DNA of 64,000 nucleotides from Neopestalotiopsis rosae (Eukaryota; Ascomycota; Sordariomycetes; Amphisphaeriales; Sporocadaceae): contig JALGAS010000002.1 of the NCBI GenBank assembly GCA_023078685.1, forward strand, positions 4,216,001 through 4,280,000. Reading direction: 5' to 3'. Below the pieces are notes generated by a model, which did not search any database, was not told the origin of the DNA, and worked only from the letters and a program-made list of their open reading frames with translations. A program made the position numbers and the translations under genes. Below, one piece after another: positions 46,595-58,754 of this stretch. Position 1 is the stretch's first letter. Each line of letters opens with the position of its first letter.

Positions 46595-47795
46595 GATGAC
46601 GGATGTCGATGATGTCGAGTGATTTCGTCGTCGATTAAAATCTAAAGCGCAATGGAGACTGAAAATTTGTACCTCGAAAGACGCTGACTGGCGTTGGCTT
46701 CCGAAACAAGGTAAATGTCGACTGGTTGCCTTGTCTGAAGGCGCGAAATTACACCAATCGAGACGTACGCGGGTTGGCCACGACGGAGGGGTAAGTCGAT
46801 GCTGCAGCTATTGGCGAATCGAGCGAAGGCGAAGAGAAGAATTTGCCGATGGAAAGGGCGCGCAGAGTTGCGACAGAAAGGTGGTGGTTGTAGATTCAGA
46901 AACCAGGGCAGCACCTCGGTAGGCCTGCAGCCTAACCAGCTACTACGATCACGACCCCATTCGAACACTGGGGATGCCTCAGATCGTTTGCCAGGAACAA
47001 TGAGGAATACGCGACGATTTACAGGATGCGATATTTGGCGGGCGGTCGATGTCGTCCGGGATTGTCGTCGCGCTTTTCGGAACAAGTCTCGATGAGTCGG
47101 TGGTGAGGAGTCGGCGATTTCCAAAGTCGCAGCTTTCCCCCAAATCTTTCGTTACACTGGAAGACCCACCAACAATCGCCCTGAGCTTCAGAGCCTCATT
47201 CACGTGACCTAGAATGCTCACTTCGATTGCGCGCAACGCGCAGTAGCTACATTATCAAAATTTACATATATGTCAAGGACTTGTAACCATCTTCTCATTG
47301 CATGTGTCTGTTCTTGGAACAACAAGAGATAGAATGACTCAATAGCAAACTCTCACATTACAAATTGCCCTTGGCTAGAGTAGAAGGTATCAACAAACTG
47401 GCTACGTACCTTTCTGCGCCGCGAGAGCGCGCTAATGGTACCCACCAATGATTACATAATACGTGGAGCGCGTCTGGTTTGAGCTCCTCCCCATAACTGC
47501 CCGCGTCCAGGACTCCTCCAGGCCGCTAGACTCACCTACTACTAGCCTGCCTAGCTTGACAGAGCGTTCAAGGCTCGTCAGTTGTGCATCCACTGCCAAA
47601 GCTCCGCAACAACCTGCTCTCACATTCCTACCATTTAGACATCTCAAGCATCTTGATGACTGTCGCAACACGCGAGGCAGCTCGCCGCTGGATGGACTGA
47701 CCTCTACTTTATAGGAAACCCTCTGCGACCCACCTTTGCGCCGATTGTTCTGCCATCATCCACTTTGCGACGGCTTCTCTGCACTTCATCTCGAC
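46595..47795. promoter_or_regulatory. Divergent promoter region, taf4 and ysh1
   Basis: The start codons of two general RNA polymerase II machinery genes face away from each other across 1.2 kb. Frames on both strands at 46642-47236 show no domain and are judged shadows or chance. No named element is supported. Confidence 0.45.
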
Positions 47796-50727
47796 ATGGC
47801 ATCCAAACGCAAGGCAGTGGCAATGGGCGCCACTGTCAGCGACGAGCCCGTCGATCCCTCAGACGAGCTCATGTTCCTGGCTTTGGGCGGCGGCAACGAA
47901 GTCGGTCGGTCTTGTCACATTGTACAATACAAGGGCAAAACTGTCATGGTATGCCACTTCTCCTCCCATCAATGTGTCGCATCCGAATTCTCACGATTCC
48001 TCTTCTCTAGCTCGATGCTGGTCAACATCCAGCATACGATGGACTGGCATCCCTTCCATTTTTTGACGAGTTCGATCTCAGCACGGTCGATGTGCTCCTC
48101 ATTACCCAGTAAGCGCAACCCTCTCCCGTACGCCCACTCCACACATGTATGATCCATAGAACGCGCATCAAGGGCTTCATGTTGGCCGATGCAGGAATAT
48201 CAGGTGTCTCTGGCTTTGTCGCAATATCTGTTAGAAGAAACAAAATGTCTCTAGCTACCTGCCCCTGCGTGGTGGTGTTCGCCAGCTAGCCCTTGACATA
48301 TGTAATCAACCATCAATACAAGATATTTCCTCATTGCCCAACTGGTCCTTGTTGTTTGTCGTGATATCTTTATCCCATGTGCATATTCCGTCTGCACTCA
48401 TCATCGTCGAAATTGAATAGAGCTGACAGAGCCTAGCTTTCACATAGACCATGCCGCCTCCCTGCCATATGTCCTGGCAAAGACAAATTTCAAGGGCAGG
48501 GTCTTCATGACACATCCAACCAAGGCCATTTACAAGTGGCTTATTGCAGACAGTGTTCGAGTCGGCAACACGTCTTCCAATCCTACATCACAGCCGGTAT
48601 ACACGGAACAAGATCATGAAGCTACTTTGCACCGGATAGAAGCTATCGACTACCACACTACTCACACCGTTTCATCGATACGCATCACCCCTTATCCTGC
48701 CGGCCATGTTTTGGGCGCGGCCATGTACCTCATTGAGATCGCCGGACTCAAAATCTTCTTCACTGGAGATTACTCCCGCGAGCAGGATCGTCATCTTGTT
48801 TCAGCCGAAGTACCCCGAGGAGTCAAGATTGATGTGCTGATCACCGAATCCACCTATGGTATCGCCAGCCACGTACCCAGACTGGAGCGGGAACAAGCCC
48901 TGATGAAATCCATCACCGGTATTCTGAATAGAGGCGGCCGAGTACTTATGCCAGTGTTTGCGCTCGGTAGAGCTCAAGAGCTTCTATTGATCTTGGACGA
49001 GTACTGGGGCAAGCACCCGGAGTTCCAAAAGATTCCCATTTACTACGCCAGCAATCTTGCTCGAAAGTGTATGGTTGTGTATCAGACATATGTCGGTGCC
49101 ATGAACGATAATATCAAACGTCTCTTCCGAGAACGCATGGCTGAGGCGGAGGCTTCTGGTGATGCCGCCGGTAAGGGAGGCCCATGGGATTTCAAGTACA
49201 TTCGTGCCCTCAAGAACTTGGATCGCTTCGAGGATCTTGGCGGTTGTGTCATGCTTGCAAGTCCTGGTATGCTTCAGAATGGAGTAAGCAGAGAATTGCT
49301 AGAGAGATGGGCGCCCAGCGACAAGAATGGCGTCATCATCACTGGTTACAGCGTCGAGGGTACTATGGCCAAGCAGATTGTGACGGAGCCTGACCAGATT
49401 CCAGCAGTCATGTCCAGGAATACCAATGCCATGCGGAGAGGTCTGGGCGGTGAAGGCGAGAGAGTCATGATACCTCGACGCTGTAGCGTTGCAGAGTACT
49501 CGTTTGCTGCTCACGTTGATGGCAATGAGAACAGGGAGTTCATTGAAGAAGTCAATGCGCCTGTGGTTGTAAGTTCTCACCCAGACATGTGGAGATTCGA
49601 TCTAGATGCTAACCATTTGACAGATCTTGGTTCATGGTGAACAGCACAACATGATGCGATTGAAGTCAAAACTGCTATCCCTCAACAATGCCAAGCCAGA
49701 GGGAGAAAAGACGAAAGTTTTCAGTCCTCGCAACTGCGAAGAACTACGTATCCCTTTCAAGACTGACAAGATTGCCAAGGTCGTTGGCAAACTTGCATCT
49801 ATCCCCCCGCCCAGCAAAGTCACGGGCTCAGACGATGCCGAGGCCCCTCTCGTTACCGGTGTCTTGGTGCAGAACGACTTCAAGATGTCCGTCGTGGATC
49901 CCGAGGACTTGCGCGAATATGCTGGACTCACAACTTCTATGATTACCTGCAAACAGCGCCTCACTCTAAAGGCTGCAGGCGCTGATCTGATCAAGTGGGC
50001 CTTGGAGGGAACATTTGGCAGTATAGACGAGCTGCCCGAGACTAAGAATCTCGGCAACGGCAAGGAAGACAGCAATGGTGACGACACAAAGACAGAGGTG
50101 GACGAGGAGGTGACCCAAACTGTGGCCGCCTATCTTGTCATGGGCTGCGTCACTGTCCGGGTTCGCAATAATGGAGAGGTTGAGCTGGAATGGGAGGGCA
50201 ACATCCTCAACGACGGTATCGCCGACGCCGTCATTGCTGTGCTCCTTTCAGTCGAGAGTAGCCCAGCAGCAGTCAAGCAGTCTGCCAGCAAGCACTCGCA
50301 CTCCCATGCGCTACCTACGCGCAATCTACACTCACACCTCTCACCTCAGGAGCGTCTCGAGCGTCTCTTCATGTTTGTCGAAGCTCAGTTCGGCGCCGAC
50401 GCTGTGGCGCCCATTGCGAAGCCAAAGCTGCCGCCCGTGATCAAGGATGCCAAGCCCGTCAACGACGGCGCCTCGGAGGCATCCATGGAACTCTCCGAGG
50501 ATGGTGAAGAGGAGGAAAAGCTCCAGCAGGAGCGAGAAAAGGCTGAAATCGAACGATTGCACAAGATTGGTATCCCCGTTCCGGGTATCAGCATCAAGGT
50601 CGACAAAATGGTTGCTACCGTATGGCTGGAGGATTTGGAAGTCGAGTGCACCAACAGAGTCTTTGCAGACCGTGTTCGCGCCGTGGTTGAGAGGGCAGCT
50701 GAGGTCACGGCTCCGCTCTGGGGATAG
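47796..50727 (+). CDS. ysh1: Pre-mRNA 3'-end endonuclease Ysh1/CPSF73
   Basis: Exons 47796-47948, 48011-48108, 48437-49568 and 49624-50727 give 828 residues. It is the metallo-beta-lactamase/beta-CASP nuclease that cleaves pre-mRNA before polyadenylation. Zinc ligands are visible: Asp in LDAGQHPAY (motif 1), the H-x-H-x-D-H motif HFHIDH (residues 84-89, created by splicing at 48108/48437), His in [13 protein letters not shown], Asp in [13 protein letters not shown], His in YSFAAHVDG, and His in [11 protein letters not shown]. beta-CASP features include [19 protein letters not shown] and [15 protein letters not shown]. The C-terminal 350 residues contain the dimerisation-type domain and an acidic coil ([18 protein letters not shown]). 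The second intron is 328 nt, much longer than the others. The complete metal site predicts an active enzyme. It is divergent from taf4 and convergent with the second VWA gene. Confidence 0.95.
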
Positions 50728-51118
50728 AGTTAGGAATTGCAGTATCCCGTGTTGTGTTATATAGCAGCTGTCAACTGTACGGGGCGTTTCTAGGGGGAAT
50801 CCGTTGTCTATCACGTATTCACAAAATCCATTGGCAAAGAAAATACGATCTGACTTGACCCAAGTTTGAACAATGCGTAAAGGAAACGAATTGCCAATTC
50901 TGTGAACATGAACCATTGTTTTATTCATAGTTAGTTCTAGTAATCACTCTTTTAACTATTTTGCTACATATAACAAGTCCTAGCGTGTGAATGTTCCTAT
51001 TCTGTCGAATTATGCTCGAGTCACTGTAAAACTAATATTTCAAGTTCCGCTCGTAAGAAATATCTAGTTCTCAACAAGCAGAATCCAGGCCCAAGTATAA
51101 TCTGTTGATCTCAACCAC
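50728..51118. other. Convergent 3' flanks of ysh1 and the second VWA gene
   Basis: A 391-bp AT-rich tail-to-tail interval with no gene. The 3'UTRs of the two genes may overlap. Confidence 0.5.
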
Positions 51119-52317
51119 TCATTTCTTACCCAGGAACTGCCCATTCTCCAACTTCTTCATGTCCACCTTGCGACTAACACCGCCAAGCAGGACCTTGTAC
51201 AGCCCGTCGTCCGTCATGCGGCCGGTGCGCGGGTCGCGCGTCTGGGCGTAGCGGACGGCGTCAATCATGTCGCGGGCGCCCAGGACGATGTCGCTATCGA
51301 GCTCGCGCAGCAGAGCGCCGCCCTCGTCCGAGTCGCCCACCTGGACAAACTGGATCCCGACCTGGGCCGTGGGGGCGCCGCACTCGGCCAGGTCCTCGGC
51401 CACGGCCAGGGTCTCGGTCTGCACGTCGGCCGCGTCCACGCCGTTGGTCACGACGATGACGTCGAGGTTGGCAATGTGCTTGAAGCGCGCGTCGCCGGCC
51501 TGGCCCGCCGTGTACGCCTGCACGTACGGCCGGAGGATGTGGCCTAGGCGTCTGGCCATGCCCGTGGCTGGGGCCGAAGGGGTCTTTTCGTCTGATAGTT
51601 CGCCTCCTGCTGCTGCTGCGGCGGCGATTGTTGCGAATCTCTCCTCCTCGGTGACGGGCAGCACGCCGTCAAAGACGAACTCGGCGCTGGTCTGGGGCGG
51701 CGAGCCCGCGGCCTCGGCGGCGGCCCGGGTGACGTGGCGCACGTCGATATGGCCCGAGGGGACGGGCCACTGCGGTTTCCAGCCAGGAGACTCGTTCTCG
51801 CCGTCGCCGTACTTTACGGGCTCGGCGGTCCAGCGGTTGGTAAAAAAGACGGAGACGTTTTGGCCGGTGCGGTCCAGACACTCGGGGATGGCCTCGCCGA
51901 GAAAGGACAGGGCCTCGGCCCAGTCCGGCCGCATAGCGGGCGAGTCGTCGATCAGAAAGACGACGTGGAACTCCTTGAGACGGTCCCAGCGGCTCTCGTG
52001 AGAGGCTGAGCGCTTGTGTCCGCGGACTGCCAGTGTTGGGGAAAGTATTTGTTAGTCAAAAAGTCTACAGCAAGTGAAAGTGAGGCAGTGAGCCCCTATA
52101 TTGACATACCAGGTTTTTCTTGCTGACCACTGAAGGGATTGACGACGTTTTGTGGTGTGTGACTTGCCGCTCCCGTGGCATTCACCTTTTCTGAATGATC
52201 GGAATTGCCTGATGCTGGTGTAGAATCTGTGCCTTTCTCTGCTTCATGGTCGCTCTCGTCACTCTTGTCGCCATGGCGCCCCAAGATTTCTTGTGAAAAC
52301 CAGCGTCTCATTATCAC
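51119..52317 (-). CDS. VWA-like protein with degenerate MIDAS
   Basis: Exons 52317-52110 and 52026-51119 give 371 residues. After a polar 85-residue N-terminus comes a VWA fold: FHVVFLIDDSPAM, NLDVIVVTNGVDAAD, and CGAPTAQVGIQFVQVGDSDE followed by LDSDIVLGARDMIDAV. The order and spacing match the VWA protein at 4889-6043 (GAPIYQIGVQFFQVG, CRDMVDT), so they are paralogues. The metal-binding residues are lost: D96-x-S98-x-Ala100 replaces D-x-S-x-S, the threonine loop is not recognisable, and the TDG aspartate is Asn (TNG). It probably does not bind metal in the usual way. Codon use is very G/C-rich at third positions compared with the paralogue. Function is unknown, with no signal peptide or membrane span. 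Confidence 0.82.
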
Positions 52318-53476
52318 GAAAATTTTTGTTGTTCTTCTTTACTTTTTGTCCTGAAACTTTTTTAAGCAAGAAAATATATGGTTCAATTTCCTGGAGCGGT
52401 CAGGGTTGGCTGATATGAGTGCCGTGTAACCGAAGCAGTTGCTTGTATGGTTGAGATTCAGGAGTTCAGGAGGCAGGCGCCTCTCCTAGGACCAAATGAG
52501 GGCACGGGCTTTGCTATGGTAGCAGTCTTATGAGTCAGGTCAAGACTACCTGAGGAAAATCCAGAGTTGTCAACAAACAATTCCTCTTGACAATAAGCTT
52601 AAATTCTTAGATTCCGTAGTCTTTGGTAATATGCCGTCAATGATGGTGTCCAGTCTCAATTCGGCACGTGTCTGAGCTCCCAGCGAAGCGGGTCAGTTGT
52701 AGTGGAGGTAATAAGTGCACAACTTTGTTATATTAGCGATTTTGGTCAGTCGACCAGAGAATGGCGGCGAATGGCTCTCGTCAGTGACAACGCGGGGAGA
52801 TTTACTCACATATGATCTGTTAGTCAGGATTGAGACCAATTGGTAATAGATCATAAAGGACGAATAGTTGCAAGGGTGTATGTATGCGTATCCGAGAAAG
52901 AGACAAAGAGTAGAAGCGGGTATGCGGCAAGTTGGTTAGCAGGGGAAATCATGACGCTAATTATTGTCACTAAATAGCGTCCTCAGATATACTTTTCTGA
53001 TATACTCTAATTTCATCGATTGTTCTAGATAAACAAAATAGGATGCGAGACAAAAACTTAGGTGATTCATTGTCGATCCCTACAGAACCTTGTGTGTAAG
53101 CGAAAGCCAAGAGTCAATTCCCGTTGGGAAAGCTCACATAAGGTTGACTAGGTTAGCTATGTATGTATCAGTGTATGTAAAGATCTAATCTAATCTTATC
53201 TAGAGGACCTAATCGTAAGCCTGCTTTAATTATTTGACAAGCACTTCCCGCTCGCTGCGGCCAGCTTGCCGGCCCTTTATTCTGACCACTGCAACCCCGT
53301 CATATTCAGCCCGGCCACTCTTGAGGCCCCTCCAGAATTCCGTTCCAGTAACGACGCTCGTCGACCATGTCAGGGTGATCGGCGACCATACTCTTGCGCT
53401 ATCAGCCCTACACACCGCGCAAACGAGACTTCCATCACCGCGCGGCACAAATAAGACAATCATATTACAAACAACC
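52318..53476. other. Divergent intergenic region
   Basis: Lies between the start of the second VWA gene (minus) and the lysine-rich protein gene (plus), and so holds both promoters. The plus frame reaches back in phase to 53234, but I treat 53234-53476 as leader. An AT-rich section lies at about 52960-53220. No RNA gene was found. Confidence 0.45.
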
Positions 53477-54220
53477 ATGGGGAACGGCACAACGCCCGGC
53501 GCCAACCCGGCGCCGCTATACAAGGAGAAGAGCAACGCCATAGCCGCCCTCATGTCGCGCCACACGTCATCGTCCTCGCTATCGTTTCTCTCCTCGTTAC
53601 CGTCCAAGAACAATATCAGCGGAACTGCAGCGCAGCAACAAAAGACCCCCGCCCAGCTCGCCGCCGCCGCCGAGGACTACGAACTCGACAAGCTGGCGCA
53701 GTACGACGACAACATGGGCGTGGGCATGTTTGCGCCCGAGAACCGCAAGCCGCCGACGAGCGAGGCGGACCGCAAGCTCAAGGCCCGGCTGGGACTCACG
53801 GGCAAGGGCGCCAACAACAAGCGCAAGGGCAGCGAGTGGGAAGCGGTCAGCGGCGTCAGCCGGGCGCGCAACGCCGGCAGCGAGGACGACGAGGAGGATA
53901 TGGGTCGGAGCGGCGTGGGCAGGGCCAAGAAGAGGAAAAGAATCGTCGCGGTGCAGGAGTCGGAGACCACGGATCCTGAAACTGCGCAGACGCCGCCGGC
54001 CCAGTCCGCCGAGACGTTAAAGTCAGAGGAGGAACCCGAGCTTGCTGGTCCATCAGAAAAGACTACGAGCAGCATCCCCACTGATATCGAAGAAACCCCA
54101 AAGACTGGAACAATTACAGATCAAGATTCAGCGGCGAATACAGACGGCAAGAAACGGCGAAAGAAGAAGAAAAAGAAGACCAAGTCGACGGGACAGGCAG
54201 GAGGAGCGACGAGCAGCTAA
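53477..54220 (+). CDS. Small charged protein, probably nuclear
   Basis: A single exon of 247 residues; I do not recognise the family. The start (MGNGTTPGANPAPLYKEKSN) is chosen over the longer in-frame ATG at 53234, because it has the strong context CAACCATGG and the upstream residues look non-coding. Residues about 55-120 are the most conserved-looking part: TPAQLAAAAEDYELDKLAQY, DDNMGVGMFAPENRKPPTSE and ADRKLKARLGLTGKG. The rest is disordered, with basic clusters (RAKKRKR near 155 and KKRRKKKKKKTK at about 228-239) that could be nuclear localisation signals, separated by an acidic Pro/Thr stretch. No catalytic motif is present. It is convergent with sfl1. Confidence 0.72.
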   Translation: MGNGTTPGANPAPLYKEKSNAIAALMSRHTSSSSLSFLSSLPSKNNISGTAAQQQKTPAQLAAAAEDYELDKLAQYDDNMGVGMFAPENRKPPTSEADRKLKARLGLTGKGANNKRKGSEWEAVSGVSRARNAGSEDDEEDMGRSGVGRAKKRKRIVAVQESETTDPETAQTPPAQSAETLKSEEEPELAGPSEKTTSSIPTDIEETPKTGTITDQDSAANTDGKKRRKKKKKKTKSTGQAGGATSS

Positions 54221-54928
54221 TGTTGTAACAAAGCACGAGAATCCACACACGCACAGTCTGAGAAGCAGCATAAGAAAAACAAGTCCGAGGTGGTTCCAAA
54301 TCTCATGATTCGTTTGGAAGATATTCAGGGCAAGACTACTCGGCCAGACGACCAATGCCTGTCAATGTCATTGGCGGCAATGTTCTTGCTCCAGAGTATA
54401 CTATATGTACATGATTACCACTAACCTCGGCCGCTGGACAGCACGCGGAATTGCCAAATTAGCAGCAGGCCATTCAACATCCATAGATATCCACCACCCC
54501 ACATCACACTCTTGCCCAAGTACTCTCAATGCAAGACCGAGTCTCCAAAGTATAGAGCCGCCCGGGCGTCGTTTTTGTCTCGTCATTCTACTATAGTTAC
54601 AGACAAGAGAGGAAAGTGGGAATCAGGCTCAAATTTCAAATAAACATTGAAAAATCAAAACTCCAAAGCCTCTGCAGCTGTCAAGGCGAAACTGAATCCA
54701 GGAAGATGGTCATGAGCAATTTGCAGCTGTCGTATGCGGCGGCCGTGATCTCGTTATTATGGAACCCTGGTGTTTCGTCGGTTCTGTCGTACCCAATGAT
54801 GCCCAATGAGTCTATTTTGCGCAAAGAACAAACTACCTCCGTGATGGTATATGTACGACCGATGGAAAATCCAACGTAAGCGAATATCAATCGAAAATGG
54901 TGACAAGTCACGTTCCTCTTGGGCAATA
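54221..54928. other. Convergent 3' flanks
   Basis: A 708-bp interval between the 3' ends of the lysine-rich protein gene and sfl1. No coding or RNA signal was seen. Confidence 0.5.
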
Positions 54929-56926
54929 TCAGAGAAGTCTCTTCCTCTTCCTGTCGTCTTCTCTGGGGTCGTCTTCGTTCTCCTGCTCAGCAGTATCGGT
55001 AGGGTTGAGAATATGGGCCATGCTGCCCCTGCGTGTCGGTGGGAGAGAGCTGTCTTTTACGGACAGATTCTTGTTCTCCCTATTTGCCGATCCCCACGTC
55101 CAACCGTTAAAATTGTTGTTGATGCTATCCATGTTACTAATTCCATTGGAGAACGGAGGCGGCGGAGGCGGAGGCGTAGAAGGCCGCGACTGAGAGTGTG
55201 AATGAGGAGGAAACGAGGAGAGAGTGTCGCGAGGCCCTCGATCATCCATTGGTAGACGACTTGGGGAAGAAGGCCACGCAGACGACGATTGACCAGACCC
55301 TGCCAGCGGACTAGGATTCGGCACCCAGCCATGAGCTCTGATGTCGGCTGAAGTGTGTCGTCGAGCTAAACTACCAGGTGGCCCCTCAACATTAGACAGA
55401 GGATGAGGTCCTGAGGGCACAGGTGGTGCCTGAGGGCGGAGCGGAGAGGGCGATGGCTGGTTGATAATGGGAGGAGTAGCGCCGGAGACTGATCCGTACT
55501 GGCGGCGCGATGAAATGGACAGATTTGAGGGCACAGGCGGTCTATAGAAATTCGGGCCCCTTGCTTGAGGCGCGTTGAGCCTGCGCTGATCGTCCTGCGC
55601 AAGCGCCCGGGGAGACAAGGGCGGATTTTCCAGATTTGCGAAAAACTGCCGACTACTGGAAAGCGGAGGCTCGTGCGGCTCGTCCACTGAACGGAATGTG
55701 TCAGTTTGTCGTTGCAAATCATGTTGCAATCTCAAAACTGTGTTCATGGTTAGCAGACCGTCGATGACCTGGGAAGAGAATTGACCTACCTTCTTGGTGT
55801 ACTGATTGGTTAGGATCTGGGACCAGTGCGAGCAGCGTTCTTGTCAAGGTTTGGTTGAATTCCAGTAATCTTGTGATCGTGTCCATCATGGCTTGGTTTT
55901 TGACGTGCATGAAGTGAGCAGCCTCTTCACTCCGATTCATCCTTTGCTCAATATTGTACATGGTGTGCTCGATGTTGATGACTCGCGGGTCTACTCCGTC
56001 TGGTATGGGGGGCATAGGCTCCGAAGGAGTGCCGGGTTGAGAGGGCGTTGGCTTGGAGTTGTTATACTCTCGGTGGATCAAAGTATGGCGTGAGGCTCTT
56101 CGCTTGATCTCGCGTAACCCGACCAAATCGCCCCGTTTAAAGTTTCCGTTACCATGCTTGAATTCCCACAATACAGTCTCGGGATTTCCGGTAGCGAACA
56201 CATCGCTGACTATTCGAAAGTCAGAAGGGCATTCATATCAAAGTATTTCTCACGTTACCGTTCGTCACTATACCTTTGTGGAAGCCATACATATTCAGCT
56301 GTCGCACGAAGGAGGAGATATTTGTATGTTTGAAATATGTACTACACGGAAGCATGTTAGAATGGTACATCACAGGCGCAATATTTCGGGCTTGTAATGG
56401 ACTCACGCAAGGACCTTTGAGAATTCCTGGGAGGGAGAGACGACAAAACTCTCGTTGGAATTCGACCAGCTGATGAGATGCCGTATGCTCTGATCCTCCA
56501 GCATGCTACAATCCTGTTAGCAGGTGCGTCGGCGCGAACTGCGCAGCGCAGCGGTATCGTAACGCACTTGTACAGCTTATGTATAAAGGCAGTCTGGACA
56601 ATCTTTGTCTGGTGGTGGACTGCCTGAGCAGCCACGACGGGAGCGGGCATGGCGTTGGAAGCTGAATGTTGGTCGTTTGGAGCAGAGCTGATGTTCTGGT
56701 CGTGCCCTTCGCCTTCGGGACTCTTGCTGGAAGAGCCAGGGGCAGAGGAGCTGGTTGGCGTCGTGAGGTCCATGGGATCGCCCCGGGGAGACGGCGCCGA
56801 CATCTTTATGGGAGTAGGGGTAGGAGTAGTTGTGGTTATTATGGGAACTGTCCGAGCGCCCATGGTCTCTTGCGCAGTACCGTTTCCTAAGATCGTTGTC
56901 GAGGCACTCTCAGTAACCGTTGCCAT
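54929..56926 (-). CDS. sfl1: HSF-type DNA-binding regulator, Sfl1 family
   Basis: Five exons: 56926-56568, 56505-56407, 56341-56274, 56209-55790 and 55737-54929, giving 584 residues. All four introns (52-65 nt) are in phase, and three of them cut the DNA-binding domain. That domain (residues about 112-225) reads TAFIHKLYNMLEDQSIRHLI, SWSNSNESFVVSPSQEFSKV, TYFKHTNISSFVRQLNMYGF and HKVSDVFATGNPETVLWEFK, then KHGNGNFKRGDLVGLREIKR. SSFVRQLNMYGFHK is the HSF recognition helix; the GNGNFKRGDLVGLREIKRRA tail is typical of Sfl1 rather than the heat-shock Hsf1. A coiled region at about 275-330 (NIEHTMYNIEQRMNRSEEAA) should mediate oligomerisation. Sfl1 in yeasts and in plant-pathogenic fungi is a repressor downstream of cAMP-PKA, controlling flocculation, filamentation or virulence. 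The C-terminal half is Pro/Ser-rich and disordered. A PKA-type basic site sequence RRGSM occurs near the C-terminus. Confidence 0.9.
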
Positions 56927-58167
56927 CGGGTCTGGAAAAGAGATTAATCATATCAGTGGCAGGGTCCCAGAGAGAGCTAGGTAATAATGAGACAGCAGAC
57001 AAAGGGGAGCAGCTACGGAGCCTCTATGTTAAGAGACCCAGTAGCATATCTAGGAGACAGGAGCACACGGACCTCATCCTCTTGGTACGAGCGTAATTGG
57101 CGATAGTGTACTGTAAGATAGTGGCAGTATGCAGTAATGATCGGTTCGGGACAAGCTTTTGTTGTATGCGACTTGGGAGTTCTGGATTTTTTTCTTGCTC
57201 CTTCCTTCGAAAAAGACCTCCTGTTACTCCCCCGCTTTGCTTTCTACGGGTTCCACTAGCCGGTTGCTGTCTAAAAGTTGCTCAGCGGCGCATGTGTTTT
57301 TATGATGCGCAAAAAAGCCCCTTAGCTTCGAAATTGGAACGAGGGGAACAGCCAGAGGAGCGAGCCGGCACAGTGGTGTCGGGGGCCCTGGGATTGAGAT
57401 GTGGGTTTCCGGAATCGAGAAAAAAAACCACAAGGAAGCACGGGTAATGAGTGGGCTCTGCTTCTTCGAGAAAGGATGTGTCCTTGGGGATTCTCGAAGA
57501 AAAGACGTTGTTGCTTTTGCGTGTAAAATAGAATTCAGATATATATGCAGGTTCAAGTGAGCATATAATATAAAGATGACGGGAACGTTATGTAGTTTTG
57601 AGTGGTTCGGAAGTGAATTGCAAGTACAGAGTTAAGGTGTAATCTGGGGGTGGACGGTTTTCTTTGAATTGCAAATGGGCAGGTCACAACCAGCTTGGGC
57701 TTGGCAACCTCGGGGATAGCTACTACCTAGTAGCTGCTACCTCTCTCACTCTCTCGAGTCCAAGCCTAGAACGTAGCCCCGTGGCGTCTGGAGAGAAGAG
57801 GTTCGTTGGAAGACGATTCGAGGCAGGGCCGCTGGGATAGACCTAACGGCATGGGCGGACAGCGGGAGAGACATACAAGAAGCGCGACCAGGCGGAGGGC
57901 GGCGACGGCGACACACCCTGACAAGCCTGACTGACTTGGCCGACTTGAGCGTGAACTGACTGACACCTCTCTCTCTTTCTGGCCTTTTGCCCTACGTACA
58001 ACGCGGGAGCAGCAAGAAGGCAGACAGACCTGGCAAGAGAGACGGCGGGCAGGATAGTGTCGGGTGGACCAAGACCTCTCGAGCTCACAGACTTGTCACT
58101 GATTGGGTTGGATCCCCTTGGGTAGGGGGGCGCGCCGATTGGGGGCAGATCAATTTTCTAAAGTGTA

Positions 58168-58229
58168 GGGGAGGGGGGGCTGCCGCCAAGGGGGGGTGGG
58201 AGGAAGGTAGGGGTGGGAACCAAGGGGAG
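58168..58229 (+). repeat. G-rich tract with quadruplex potential
   Basis: Several runs of three to eight G are separated by short loops. At least four runs of three or more G fall within 62 bases, the simple requirement for a G-quadruplex. It lies about 1.25 kb upstream of the sfl1 start. Confidence 0.5.
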
Positions 58230-58726
58230 GACGGAGGACTGGAGACGACTTGGAGGGGCATGGAGCGCTAGGTGATTGATTTGTGTTTGTACCCTTCCTT
58301 TGGATCTATCTCGTGTCTGTCTCCTGCTGACTGACGAGACGGAGCTGCCATCTGTGGGAGGCGGCCGCCGTTTTGAGGGGGGTTTCGTTACCTCTAGATG
58401 CAGAGAGCTATGTATATCAGACGTCGAATCAGGGGAAGAGAATGCTTCACAAACGTAGCGAGGGAGATATGCGGGCTCTGATTATCTGACCTGGCTGGCA
58501 GGTGAAAATGGTACTGGGAACGAGACTTCGGTCAGGGACCAATGCACATCAATCCGTCCGTCGGGGATCTCTGAGCTTGCTTTGTGTGTGTCTGGTACCT
58601 CCCTGGCGGGAAATTTCAGCAGCTCAATGCATTGCCTGATTAGTACGAGTATGGGGGTATGGTATGCATCGATCAAGTTACGCCTCTTTCCGTACACCAG
58701 ACACACAGCAGAATCAGATGTACAGT

Positions 58727-58754
58727 ATGTAGGTACCGCGGCATCTACCTACAT
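58727..58754. repeat. Short inverted repeat (9-bp arms)
   Basis: ATGTAGGTA at 58727-58735 pairs with TACCTACAT at 58746-58754 across a ten-base GC-rich loop. It is small enough to be chance but sits among many related TAGGTA/TACCTA words. Confidence 0.45.

Noticed and set aside
53234..53476. Upstream extension of the lysine-rich protein
   Set aside because: In frame, but the residues look non-coding; the ATG at 53477 has a much better context.
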